DNA from: Chlorobiota bacterium
Lineage (GTDB): Bacteria; Bacteroidota; Bacteroidia; Bacteroidales; JAADJA01
NCBI GenBank assembly: GCA_013151015.1
Contig: JAADJA010000045.1
Coordinates: 1-48,260, forward strand
Reading direction: 5' to 3'
DNA: 48,260 nucleotides
Below, one piece after another: positions 32,650-41,222 of the stretch. The notes under the pieces are model-generated. The model was given only the letters and a program-made list of their open reading frames with translations, was not told where the DNA came from and made no database searches. Position 1 is the first letter of the stretch; every line of letters starts with the position of its first letter. The translations under genes were made by a program, and so were the position numbers.

Positions 32650-34686
32650 GTGGTCGGGTTTCTCAAAATAGGGTTTAAGGTTTCGCAAAGATTAATCGGT
32701 AAAAACAAAAATCGTCAATTATTGGTTTTGTGTTTTGTCCTGATATTGAACCTTTTACCCAACTTTTTATTTTCTCAATCAGATACCGATTGCCCGCGAA
32801 TAAAAAATAACAGGGCCGATAAAATCTACGATAAAGGGATAAGGGCTTACAGACAGCGGAATTACTCAGAAGCCTTACGGCAGTTGAACCTCGTGGTAGA
32901 AATAGAACCCGGGTATGTGGATGCCCATTTCGTCCTTGGCCTGATTTACATCAAAGATAGCCGGATGAACCTGAAAGCCGCCAGGGAGAATTTCCTGGAT
33001 GTTGTCGAAATCTGTCCCGCTTACGATGTGTATGCCTATTATCATCTCGCAAGGATTTATTATGGTGCCGAAGATTATGTGAATTCAGAAAAGTATATCA
33101 CTTTGTTTCTAAGGGATGTGGACAAGATAAAGACAGATGCCGATTATGGGGAAGCCTTTCGTATCCTGGAGTTTTCAAAGTTTTACAATAAGATGTTGAA
33201 AAACCCGGTCCCTTTCGATCCTCAGCCCGTTCCGGGCGTTTCCACGGAATTCGACGAATACCTTCCCATTATTTCGCCCGATAACGAAATGGCTTTGTTT
33301 ACCCGAAAATTAAAGCTCCCCCCTTCGAAAAACGACCTCGTGCCACAAACAAAGTATGTCGAGAAATTCATGTTCAGCAAACGGGAAGAGGGCGAGTTTG
33401 GAAGGGGAGAGGCCATGCCCTTTCCGTTTAACCTGAACGACAATGAAGGTGGCGCAACGCTTACCATCGACAATAAAACCTTGTTCTATACTTTGTGCAA
33501 ATTTTCAAAAGGGAAAAGATATTACAATTGCGACATATGCACCTCTGAACTAAGGAACGGGAAATGGACCGAGATAAAGAATATGAGCGAAAAGGTGAAC
33601 CGTGAAGACACCTGGGAATCGCAGCCCAGCATCACCTCCGATGGGAAAGTACTCTATTTTGTGAGCGACCGCGATGGAGGGTTTGGAGGATATGATATTT
33701 ACAGTACTCGTCGCGATAGCCTTGGGGAATGGGGCGTCCCTCAAAACATGGGTCCGCAAATAAATACTGCCGGGAACGAAAAATCCCCTTTTATCCACAC
33801 CGACAGCCAAACTCTTTATTTCTCCTCTGATGGGCATCTCGGGCTTGGGGGTTATGATATATTTTTCACGAAACTTGGCAAAGATGGAAAATGGGGCAAA
33901 CCAAAAAACATTGGTTACCCAATTAATTCTTTTGATGATGACCTCGGCTTTTTCGTGAGCACAAACGGACAGCGCGGCTATTACGCATCCAATAAATTTG
34001 AAGGTTTTGGGGGCTGGGACTTATACTCCTTTGATTTATATGAAGCAGCCCGGCCCGAGGAGGTTTTGTTCGTAAGGGGAAAAGTTTTGGAAGAAGATAA
34101 GGGCGACAGCCCGGGTTTTAAAAATACACGTGTGGAATTGAAAAACATGGAAACCAAAAAAGTGACGCAAGTGGCCGTGGATACGGTTACGGGCGAATAT
34201 GTCACGGCCCTTTTGTTTCAGGATGATTATATTATGACAGTAAAGAAAAAAGGTTTTGTGCAGGAATCGAAATATATTTCCCGGATCGATAAACGTTTTT
34301 CGGTGCCGGCCATTATCGACATGAACCTGGAACCCATTCAAACAGGGAAGTCCTACAGGTTGAACGATATTTATTTTGAGTTTAATTCCTTCGATTTAAA
34401 AAAAGAATCGGAATTCGTGATCGAGGAGTTTTACGATTTCCTCCTTGAAAACCCCGAATTAAAAATATCCATTCAGGGGCATACCGATAATGTGGGAAGC
34501 AAACAGGACAATCTCCTCCTTTCGGAAAACAGGGCAAAAGCCGTGTATTCCTATCTCTTGGAATTAGGTATGGATAGCAACAGGGTGGACTTCCGGGGTT
34601 TTGGGGAATCGCGTCCGGTTGCCGGCAACGAAACCGAAAAAGGGAGGGCGCTGAACCGCCGGACGGAGTTTGTTATTGAGGAATAA
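32650..34686 (+). CDS. PorE-like TPR/PD40/OmpA protein
   Basis: A 678-residue exported protein with TPR repeats (about 50-160), PD40-type beta-propeller (about 200-440), a carboxypeptidase-regulatory-like domain (480-550) and an OmpA-like domain (560-678) with QGHTDNVGSKQDNLLLSENRA and GFGESRPVAGN. This length and layout are those of PorE, which links the type IX secretion complex to peptidoglycan; a close paralogue lies at 2776-5250. The signal peptide (LVLCFVLILNLLPNFLFSQ) is preceded by about 25 residues if the GTG at 32650 is used; no ATG is available, and a later TTG would give a shorter leader. No other secretion-system gene is in the window, so a role in secretion is inference. Confidence 0.8.
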   Translation: MVGFLKIGFKVSQRLIGKNKNRQLLVLCFVLILNLLPNFLFSQSDTDCPRIKNNRADKIYDKGIRAYRQRNYSEALRQLNLVVEIEPGYVDAHFVLGLIYIKDSRMNLKAARENFLDVVEICPAYDVYAYYHLARIYYGAEDYVNSEKYITLFLRDVDKIKTDADYGEAFRILEFSKFYNKMLKNPVPFDPQPVPGVSTEFDEYLPIISPDNEMALFTRKLKLPPSKNDLVPQTKYVEKFMFSKREEGEFGRGEAMPFPFNLNDNEGGATLTIDNKTLFYTLCKFSKGKRYYNCDICTSELRNGKWTEIKNMSEKVNREDTWESQPSITSDGKVLYFVSDRDGGFGGYDIYSTRRDSLGEWGVPQNMGPQINTAGNEKSPFIHTDSQTLYFSSDGHLGLGGYDIFFTKLGKDGKWGKPKNIGYPINSFDDDLGFFVSTNGQRGYYASNKFEGFGGWDLYSFDLYEAARPEEVLFVRGKVLEEDKGDSPGFKNTRVELKNMETKKVTQVAVDTVTGEYVTALLFQDDYIMTVKKKGFVQESKYISRIDKRFSVPAIIDMNLEPIQTGKSYRLNDIYFEFNSFDLKKESEFVIEEFYDFLLENPELKISIQGHTDNVGSKQDNLLLSENRAKAVYSYLLELGMDSNRVDFRGFGESRPVAGNETEKGRALNRRTEFVIEE

Positions 34687-34740
34687 AAGAAAACCCGTAT
34701 TAAATTTTCTTAAAATACTGCATCCTTTCCGATACTAACC

Positions 34741-34748
34741 TACATTTG
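34741..34748 (+). promoter_or_regulatory. Candidate -7 box of the second TonB receptor gene
   Basis: TACATTTG matches TAnnTTTG, 27 bases upstream of the start codon. No good -33 box was seen. Confidence 0.45.
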
Positions 34749-34774
34749 CAGTACGAATCCAAAGAATGAATTGA

Positions 34775-37021
34775 ATGTTTGGCAAGCCTGGAATCCTATT
34801 GATGGCTATCTTGTTATTGTCCGCTTTTATGACCAAGGGGCAGACCGGTATCCATGGTAAAATCACCGATAAGAATACCGGGGAAGCCCTTGTTGGTGTA
34901 TCTGTCTATCTTCCTGATTTTTCTTCCGGTACCGTTTCTGATGTGAAAGGCAACTATGTTTTAAAAGCTTTGCGAAAAGGGGAAATCAGGGTTCAGTTTT
35001 CGTATGTGGGCTTTAAAACCCGAATGGAAAAAGTGAATTTCACGGGTGAAAACATTCAATTGGACATTGACATGCAAGCTACCGTAATCAACAGCGAAGA
35101 GGTGGTCATCTCTGGAAGTTTTGCAGGATTGCAACACGATAACGTTTTGCGGATAAGCACGATCAAACCCACAGAAATCCAACGATCAGGTTCTCCCTCG
35201 TTTATGGAAACAATTGCCGAAGTCCCGGGGGTAAGCATGATTTCGAAAGGGCCGGGAGTGGCCACCCCGGTAATCCGGGGGCTTTCGTTGAGCAACCTCG
35301 TTTTCCTTAACAATGGCGTTCCCATGGAAAGTTTCCAGTTTTCCGAAAACCATCCTTTCATGGTGGATGAGTATGGGATCGAACGGGTGGAAATCATCAA
35401 AGGCCCGGCCTCACTGCTATATGGTTCAGGGGCTGTGGGGGGCGTTATCAACATTATAAAGGCTGCCCCGCCACCAAGGGGAACTGTAAGGGGCGATTTT
35501 AACCTGAAATATTTTAGCAATACCGAGGGGGTTTCTTCCAATCTCGGAGTAGATGGGGCCAAGGGCGATTTGACTTTTGGTATTCGTGGTGGGGTGAATT
35601 CAAATAGGGATTATTACGATGGGAGCAATGAGCGGGTTCCAAATACCCGTTTTAACAGGAACAGCTTTAAGGCAACCGCAGGTTTTATCAAGCCCTATGG
35701 TTCTTTCCGTTTTTTCTACGATTACAATAAAGATGATTTGGGGATGTCGGTAGCGCCGGCTTTGTTGCTTGTTGCCGAAAACGGAAGAAAAAATGATGTT
35801 TGGTACCAGGATTTGACAAACCATGTTTTTTCTTCGCAAAACAAGTTTTTTGTCCATAAGCTGAAATTCGACCTGAATGTGGCCTATCAAATGAACAACC
35901 GGAAGTTGCACGGGGCTTCATGGTCGCATAATCCCATTGATTTATTGGTAGATATGGATTTGAATACCTTTTCCTACACCTTGAAGACAAATATCCCTGC
36001 CAATGAGAAAACCAAGTTCATTGTGGGGATTCAGGGCTTGAACCAAAACAACAAAAACCATGAAGCCCCCGACCATGTTGTCCCAGATGCCAGTATGACC
36101 GATTTTTCGGTGTTTGCCGTTGGTCGAAGGGATATGGGGGAGAAGCTTATGATGGAACTGGGTATGCGTTTTGATTATCGTTTGATAAATGTTCCTTCCT
36201 CAAAGGTAAATGGGCCCAGGGGGGAATTGTCGAGGGACTATCAGAACGTTAATGCTTCAAGCGGGGCGGTTTACAATATTTCTGAAAAAATGCAATTTCG
36301 CCTGAACCTGGCATCCGCTTTCCGTAGCCCCAACCTGGCCGAGCTTACCCAGGACGGGGTGCACGGGACACGTTACGAAAAGGGCAATCCCGAACTGCAA
36401 TCACAACGCAACCTCGAGGCCGATTTCGATTTTCACCTCCATTCATCGCATACCACTTTGGATATTTCGGGTTTCTACAATAATGTCTTCAATTATATTT
36501 TTCTTGCCCCTTCAAATGATTCAATAGACAATGTGCTTATTTACCAATACGACCAGGAAAATGCTAGGCTATATGGGGGAGAGGCCATGTTGCACATTCA
36601 TCCACACCCCTTGGACTGGCTTCATTTAAAGACTTCCTATTCCTATGTTTTGGGGCAACAGGAAAACGGGGACTATTTGCCATTTATCCCTGCACAAAAA
36701 ATACATTTTGAAATAGAGTTGCAAAAGAAATCATGGAAGGGATTAAGTAATTTATTCTTTAAAATGGGTTCTGATTTTGTATTTCCCCAGGATAATCCCG
36801 CACCTTTTGAAAGCAAAACACCGGGATATACATTGCTGAATATGTCGATTGGAACGGATATCGCCATCGTAAAACAGAAAATGAATGTCAGCATCAATGC
36901 CAATAACCTGTTGGACGAAACCTATATTCCCCACCTTTCCACCCTCAAGGATTTAGGATTGAACAATATGGGCAGGAATATTACCTTTGCTGTGCGGGTC
37001 CCTTTTGGGATTTTGCGGTAA
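34775..37021 (+). CDS. TonB-dependent receptor
   Basis: A 748-residue outer-membrane receptor with a signal peptide (about 1-22, ending KGQ), a carboxypeptidase-regulatory-like N-terminal domain (GIHGKITDKNTGEALVGVSV), a plug with VPGVSMISKGPGVATPVIRG and ERVEIIKGPASLLYGSGAVGG, and a 22-strand barrel ending in RNITFAVRVPFGILR. Unlike the receptor at 25242 it lacks the CxxxM copper motif. Histidine-rich loops (SENHPFMVDEYG, HIHPHPLDWLHL) hint at a metal substrate such as zinc, by analogy with ZnuD-type receptors, but this is weak. Intact and complete. It stands alone between the PorE-like gene and the EcoRV-like cluster. Confidence 0.92.
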   Translation: MFGKPGILLMAILLLSAFMTKGQTGIHGKITDKNTGEALVGVSVYLPDFSSGTVSDVKGNYVLKALRKGEIRVQFSYVGFKTRMEKVNFTGENIQLDIDMQATVINSEEVVISGSFAGLQHDNVLRISTIKPTEIQRSGSPSFMETIAEVPGVSMISKGPGVATPVIRGLSLSNLVFLNNGVPMESFQFSENHPFMVDEYGIERVEIIKGPASLLYGSGAVGGVINIIKAAPPPRGTVRGDFNLKYFSNTEGVSSNLGVDGAKGDLTFGIRGGVNSNRDYYDGSNERVPNTRFNRNSFKATAGFIKPYGSFRFFYDYNKDDLGMSVAPALLLVAENGRKNDVWYQDLTNHVFSSQNKFFVHKLKFDLNVAYQMNNRKLHGASWSHNPIDLLVDMDLNTFSYTLKTNIPANEKTKFIVGIQGLNQNNKNHEAPDHVVPDASMTDFSVFAVGRRDMGEKLMMELGMRFDYRLINVPSSKVNGPRGELSRDYQNVNASSGAVYNISEKMQFRLNLASAFRSPNLAELTQDGVHGTRYEKGNPELQSQRNLEADFDFHLHSSHTTLDISGFYNNVFNYIFLAPSNDSIDNVLIYQYDQENARLYGGEAMLHIHPHPLDWLHLKTSYSYVLGQQENGDYLPFIPAQKIHFEIELQKKSWKGLSNLFFKMGSDFVFPQDNPAPFESKTPGYTLLNMSIGTDIAIVKQKMNVSINANNLLDETYIPHLSTLKDLGLNNMGRNITFAVRVPFGILR

Positions 37022-37072
37022 AATATGTTGTTGTTTACTTGATTGAAGTCATACTGTGAAAGTAAGAATCAA

Positions 37073-37080
37073 TATATTTG
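37073..37080 (+). promoter_or_regulatory. Candidate -7 box of the restriction-modification genes
   Basis: TATATTTG matches TAnnTTTG, 18 bases upstream of the nuclease start, giving a very short leader. No -33 consensus at the right distance. Confidence 0.4.
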
Positions 37081-37097
37081 TCGAAATTTAAAAAAAT

Positions 37098-38007
37098 ATG
37101 TGCAAAAAAGAAAAATACATTAATGAATTTGAAGATTCAATATATGGATTTGTTGAGGAGCAAAAGCAATATGTTTCCACCGAAAATGGTGATTGGACAA
37201 TAAAGGGATTTATTGATATTTATAAAAATATTTTCACGATTTCTTCTGACACAAAAATTGTCTCAAAAATTTTGGAGATTCATATATTTCCAGAAATATT
37301 GAAATTTGCCGGGAAGATTGGTTATAAAATTGTTCTTGCCGAACATCAAAATTGGTATCCTGACATTACTTTTGTCCATAAGAAAAATGAAGAAATCAAA
37401 TTTGCACTTGATTTGAAGACTACATTTCGAAGGAACAATAATTCAGCAGGTTTTACGCTTGGTAGTCATGGTTCGTATTTCAAAGACAGGGACAAAAGTA
37501 AAAATATTCAATTCCCATACAATCAATATACCGGTCATTATTGTCTTGGCATTATATACCCGTATAGACTTTGATGATGATTTAGCCGAAACCGAGGTTT
37601 TTCAAGTTAATGAGTTGAGGGAGAAATATGGAAATGGGAATGACCCAATTGGCGAAAGAAAAGTAACTAAAATTGAAAATTTGAAATCAATAACTTCAGT
37701 AATAAAGGATTTTAACTTTTTTGTAGCACCTAAATGGAAAATAGCGAGTGACAGACAAGGTTCTGGTAACACAGCCAACATTGGTTCAATTACTGATATT
37801 GATGACTTGAAATCCGGTAATGGCGTATTTAGTAATCTTGGCGAGGAATGGTTTGACGAATACTGGATGAACTATGGTACGGCTACAATGTTGAAAAATG
37901 GGAAAACGATAAAAATTACTAACATTTGGGATTTTCTTGAATTTAAAGGAAGAATGGATCTGTTTGATGAAGTAGTTGCCAAAGGAGCAAAAAGAAGAAA
38001 AAAATGA
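37098..38007 (+). pseudogene. EcoRV-like type II restriction endonuclease, frame broken once
   Basis: The first frame (37098-37574) holds the catalytic part: YPDITFVHKKNEEIKFALDLKTT matches the PD...D-x-K site of EcoRV, followed by AGFTLGSHGSYFKDRDKSKN and PYNQYTGHYCLGI. The remainder continues one frame over: ALYTRIDFDDD, then DRQGSGNTANIGSI, the EcoRV DNA-minor-groove segment, and the stop at 38005-38007. The shift falls near 37551-37560 and equals a 2-base loss (TACACCC to TACCC) or a 1-base gain. Restored length is about 303 residues, longer than EcoRV (about 245). EcoRV cuts GATATC. The region is visibly more AT-rich than its neighbours, suggesting transfer. Its stop overlaps the methylase start. 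Confidence 0.85.
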
Positions 38008-38984
38008 AAATATTTGTACCACCTATTAAATCCCAGGGAATCAAAACAAAACTTGTAAGCTGGATTTCATCGAACGTTAAGAGTTTAGAATATGACAGAT
38101 GGGTAGAACCCTTTATGGGGACTGGGGTCGTAGCATTTAATGTCCGTCCTGAAAAAGCTTTGTTGTCGGATAGCAATCCGCACTTGATACGTTTCTATTC
38201 TGCTTTAAAAGAAAAAGAGATTACCAGTAGTATGGTCAGGAAATTCCTTACAGAGGAAGGAGCAAAATTATTGAGTTCAAATGGGGATTATTATTATGAA
38301 GTAAGGAACAGGTTCAATTCCGAAAATCATCCACTTGATTTTTTGTTTTTAAGCCGATCCTGTTTTAATGGAATGATGAGGTTCAATAGAAAAGGTGGTT
38401 TTAATGTGCCATTTTGTAAAAAGCCTAACAGATTTGCGCAAGCTTTGGTTACAAAGATTTCAAACCAGGTTGAAAACATATCCCAAATTATTGAACAGGG
38501 GGACTACACTTTTAAGCATCAGGACTTTAAAGAGACCTTAAAAGAATTGAAGCCAAATGATCTTGTTTATTCTGATCCCCCTTATATCGGTCGTCATGTT
38601 GACTATTTTGATTCCTGGTCAGAAGAAGAAGAGATTATTCTGAAAAACGCTTTGGAAGGGTCTGGGGCTAAGTTTGTTTTGTCAACTTGGCTAAGTAATA
38701 AGTACAGGACAAATGATTATGTTTTTTCTGTATGGGGAAATTGTTTTGTGTCAACCAAAGAGCATTTTTATCATGTTGGGGCAAAAGAGACAAATAGAAA
38801 TGCTGTTTATGAAGCATTACTGTCAAATGTGAAATTATCAGACAGTATTTCAACTGTTGAAATGAAATCCCGAATAATATTAAATGAATCCCAACTTACA
38901 ACAAAGAAGAATAGTTATGAGGTTTCAGAACAATTGGTTTTGGCGCTTGAAGAACAAAAGCCGATAACAAAGCCAAATACCTGA
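38004..38984 (+). CDS. M.EcoRV-like adenine-N6 DNA methyltransferase
   Basis: A 326-residue D12-class methyltransferase. [33 protein letters not shown] (motif I, SAM binding), [12 protein letters not shown]-like sequence, [14 protein letters not shown] and [15 protein letters not shown] (motif IV, catalytic DPPY) match M.EcoRV closely by memory; M.EcoRV methylates the first adenine of GATATC. All motifs are intact. The start overlaps the nuclease stop (ATGA), so the two form an operon. A C-terminal extension of about 30 residues over M.EcoRV is seen. If the nuclease is truly dead, this is an orphan methylase. Confidence 0.92.
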   Translation: MKIFVPPIKSQGIKTKLVSWISSNVKSLEYDRWVEPFMGTGVVAFNVRPEKALLSDSNPHLIRFYSALKEKEITSSMVRKFLTEEGAKLLSSNGDYYYEVRNRFNSENHPLDFLFLSRSCFNGMMRFNRKGGFNVPFCKKPNRFAQALVTKISNQVENISQIIEQGDYTFKHQDFKETLKELKPNDLVYSDPPYIGRHVDYFDSWSEEEEIILKNALEGSGAKFVLSTWLSNKYRTNDYVFSVWGNCFVSTKEHFYHVGAKETNRNAVYEALLSNVKLSDSISTVEMKSRIILNESQLTTKKNSYEVSEQLVLALEEQKPITKPNT

Positions 38985-38992
38985 ATCTCCCC

Positions 38993-39526
38993 ATGCCGGA
39001 AAACATTAAAATACAGTATTTCAAAACCCCATTTGGTGAACTGAAACTGGGTTCGTTCCATGAGCAGTTGTGCCTGGCCGATTGGCGTTACCGTAAAATG
39101 CGGACTTCGATTGACAGGCGTATCAAAACAGGTTTGGATGCCGGTTTTGTCGAAATGGATTCTGAGGTCATCAATGAAACAAAGAATCAGCTTAAGCAAT
39201 ATTTTAAGGGGGAAAGGGATCGGTTTGATGTTCCTCTTCTGTTTATCGGTTCCGGTTTCCAAAAAAACGTTTGGAATGCTTTAATGGAAATCCCTTATGG
39301 GAAAACGGAAACCTATCTGGGTTTGTCGAAAAAGCTTGGAAATGAAAAAGCTATCCGGGCCGTGGCAACCGCAAATGGCGCCAATGCCATCTCAATATTG
39401 GTGCCTTGTCACCGGATAATTGGCAACGATGGGAGCTTGGTGGGCTATGCCGGTGGATTGGATGTTAAAAAAAGATTGCTTCAGTTGGAAAATGCACTGG
39501 ACACAAGTCAAATGAGTTTGTTTTAA
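38993..39526 (+). CDS. ogt: O6-alkylguanine-DNA alkyltransferase
   Basis: A 177-residue DNA repair protein that removes alkyl groups from O6-alkylguanine by transferring them to its own cysteine. The active site VPCHRIIGNDGSLVGYAGGL contains the PCHR with the acceptor Cys; the helix-turn-helix segment TYLGLSKKLGNEKAIRAVATANGAN precedes it. The N-terminal domain (1-85) is of the Ogt/Ada type. It starts 8 bases after the methylase stop and 12 bases before the next gene, so all may be one transcript. Confidence 0.95.
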   Translation: MPENIKIQYFKTPFGELKLGSFHEQLCLADWRYRKMRTSIDRRIKTGLDAGFVEMDSEVINETKNQLKQYFKGERDRFDVPLLFIGSGFQKNVWNALMEIPYGKTETYLGLSKKLGNEKAIRAVATANGANAISILVPCHRIIGNDGSLVGYAGGLDVKKRLLQLENALDTSQMSLF

Positions 39527-39538
39527 GAAAGTTAGTTT

Positions 39539-40366
39539 ATGCAAATAGAAATCAGAAAAAAATCAGGGGAGAAGGCTTTGTTTGATCCCGATAAGTTACG
39601 GCAATCCCTTGAAAGGTCAGGTGCAAATCCTGGGGACATTGAGACTATCCTCAAACAAGTTGAGGAAAAGATTTATGATGGTATATCCACCCATAAGCTT
39701 TACCAAATGGCTTATGCAATCCTTCGGAAAATTTCCAATTATGCTGCCGGACGTTACCGGCTGAAAAAAGCCATATTGCAATTGGGCCCAACGGGTTACC
39801 CCTTTGAACGGTTTGTGGGCGAGTTGTTGAGGCACCAGGGTTTTGAAGCCGAAGTCGGGCAAATTGTGCAAGGGAACTGTGTGCAACATGAAGTGGACGT
39901 GGTGGCCAAAAAAGGGGATACCAAGCACATGATCGAATGCAAATTCCATAGCGATACCAGCCGAAAAAGCGATGTGAAGGTTGCGCTCTATATCCATTCC
40001 CGTTTTTTGGACGTAAAAAAACAATGGGAAAAATCACCTGACGAAAATATCAAAAACTATAAAGGCTGGGTGGTCACAAATACCCGTTTTACGGAAGATG
40101 CCATGCAATATGGGAAATGTGCGGGCTTGAACTTGCTTTCGTGGGACTACCCCCAACACAGGAGCCTTCGGCAAATAGTTGACGAAATTGGCCTGCACCC
40201 AATAACTGCATTACAATCCCTAACGGTAAAGGAAAAACAGGAAATCCTAAAGACAGATGTTGTCCTTTGCCGAAACATAACAAAAGAAGTTTTGGAAAAC
40301 GCCGGGATCAAAGGAAGACGGATCAATGCGATATTGAAAGAGGCACGGGAATTATCAGACCTCTAA
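39539..40366 (+). CDS. ATP-cone and Mrr-like nuclease fusion
   Basis: A 275-residue protein with an N-terminal ATP-cone domain (1-85: KSGEKALFDPDKLRQSLERS, HKLYQMAYAILRKIS) and a restriction endonuclease-like domain (about 95-220). The latter contains GELLRHQGFEAEVGQIVQGN, HEVDVVAKKGDTKHMIECKFH (the D...E-x-K catalytic pattern of Mrr-type nucleases) and GWVVTNTRFTEDAM. A C-terminal helical segment (KEVLENAGIKGRRINAILKEA) resembles helix-hairpin-helix DNA binding. Known in some bacteria, but no established function; ATP-cone domains sense nucleotide levels in ribonucleotide reductases and NrdR. It could be a defence or repair nuclease controlled by dNTP/ATP level. Confidence 0.8.
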   Translation: MQIEIRKKSGEKALFDPDKLRQSLERSGANPGDIETILKQVEEKIYDGISTHKLYQMAYAILRKISNYAAGRYRLKKAILQLGPTGYPFERFVGELLRHQGFEAEVGQIVQGNCVQHEVDVVAKKGDTKHMIECKFHSDTSRKSDVKVALYIHSRFLDVKKQWEKSPDENIKNYKGWVVTNTRFTEDAMQYGKCAGLNLLSWDYPQHRSLRQIVDEIGLHPITALQSLTVKEKQEILKTDVVLCRNITKEVLENAGIKGRRINAILKEARELSDL

Positions 40367-40559
40367 AATCCCTATTTTAAAAAGGTGCAAGTTAGATAAA
40401 TTATATTCATTTATACTGACGGAAACCGGGTTTGCCCGTGTCTGCCAATATTCAACGATGGACAGGAATATTCTTAATGCCTGGTTTTGCGTAAATTAAC
40501 AGTATAGGGTATCTATTTGCTCTTTTTTACCGACCTTTGCGCTTTTTAATTTGCGAAAT

Positions 40560-41165
40560 ATGCAGGGAAACCCGGAATTGGTCCATCTTATCGTTCAGTA
40601 CTCATGGCTGGGGATATTTGTGTTTTACCTTTTCTTTGATTTTTTCATCCCCATTCCCGAAGAGTTTTCCATCATCACCTTTGCCTATATTTTCACATCA
40701 TCGGCCTATCATATGTTCTGGGGTTGGTTTCTGATATTGATCGCGATCCTTATGCGAAGCGTTATCCTGTTTTACCTTGCCCATAACCGGGCTGTTTGGA
40801 TAGTGAAGTTTGCGGGCAAGCGGAAAGACCGTATCGAGAAACTAAAGCAAAAATTGGAAAACAACCTGCCAAAGACCCTGGTAATCCTGAACATGATACC
40901 GAAAATCCGTTTGGCAACCCCTATCATTGCTGGATTGAGCAAGGTCACGCCCAGCCGTTTCCTGAAGTTCCAAAGTATCATATTGTTGATTTATGTTTCT
41001 ATCAACTACCTCCTTGGGATGCTGTTTTATTCTACAATGGCAAAGTTCTTCAAGCATATCGAGGATATGCAGCACTCGGAATATTTCATCATCTTCATTA
41101 TCGTTTCCACTGTCGTGAGTTTCTTTCTTGGGAGGTATTTGCTCAAGAAGTATTTCAGGGAATAG
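40560..41165 (+). CDS. DedA/VTT-like membrane protein
   Basis: A 201-residue integral membrane protein of the DedA (SNARE-associated, VTT) superfamily. The N-terminal half has FVFYLFFDFFIPIPEEFSII and the central part has LGLSK-like turns in PKIRLATPIIAGLSKVTPSRFLKF, the family's conserved loop with Arg/Gly/Pro residues. The C-terminus ends with a helix and a basic RYLLKKYFRE. DedA proteins act as lipid scramblases or flippases of undecaprenyl phosphate or phosphatidylethanolamine in the inner membrane. I placed the start at ATG 40560 in preference to the TTG three codons before. Confidence 0.75.
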   Translation: MQGNPELVHLIVQYSWLGIFVFYLFFDFFIPIPEEFSIITFAYIFTSSAYHMFWGWFLILIAILMRSVILFYLAHNRAVWIVKFAGKRKDRIEKLKQKLENNLPKTLVILNMIPKIRLATPIIAGLSKVTPSRFLKFQSIILLIYVSINYLLGMLFYSTMAKFFKHIEDMQHSEYFIIFIIVSTVVSFFLGRYLLKKYFRE

Positions 41166-41222
41166 GAGGGGACAAGGGCCTTTTTTTGGTCATGGGGGAA
41201 TTTCACCTCAACCCCAAATATT

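Noticed and set aside
32650-37021. Polysaccharide utilisation locus around the alpha-amylase
   Set aside because: The neighbouring TonB receptor is not next to a SusD-like gene, and an OmpA-family protein separates it from the amylase.
37098-40366. Mobile island carrying the restriction-modification genes
   Set aside because: No integrase, transposase, tRNA or direct-repeat boundary is seen; AT-richness alone is weak evidence.
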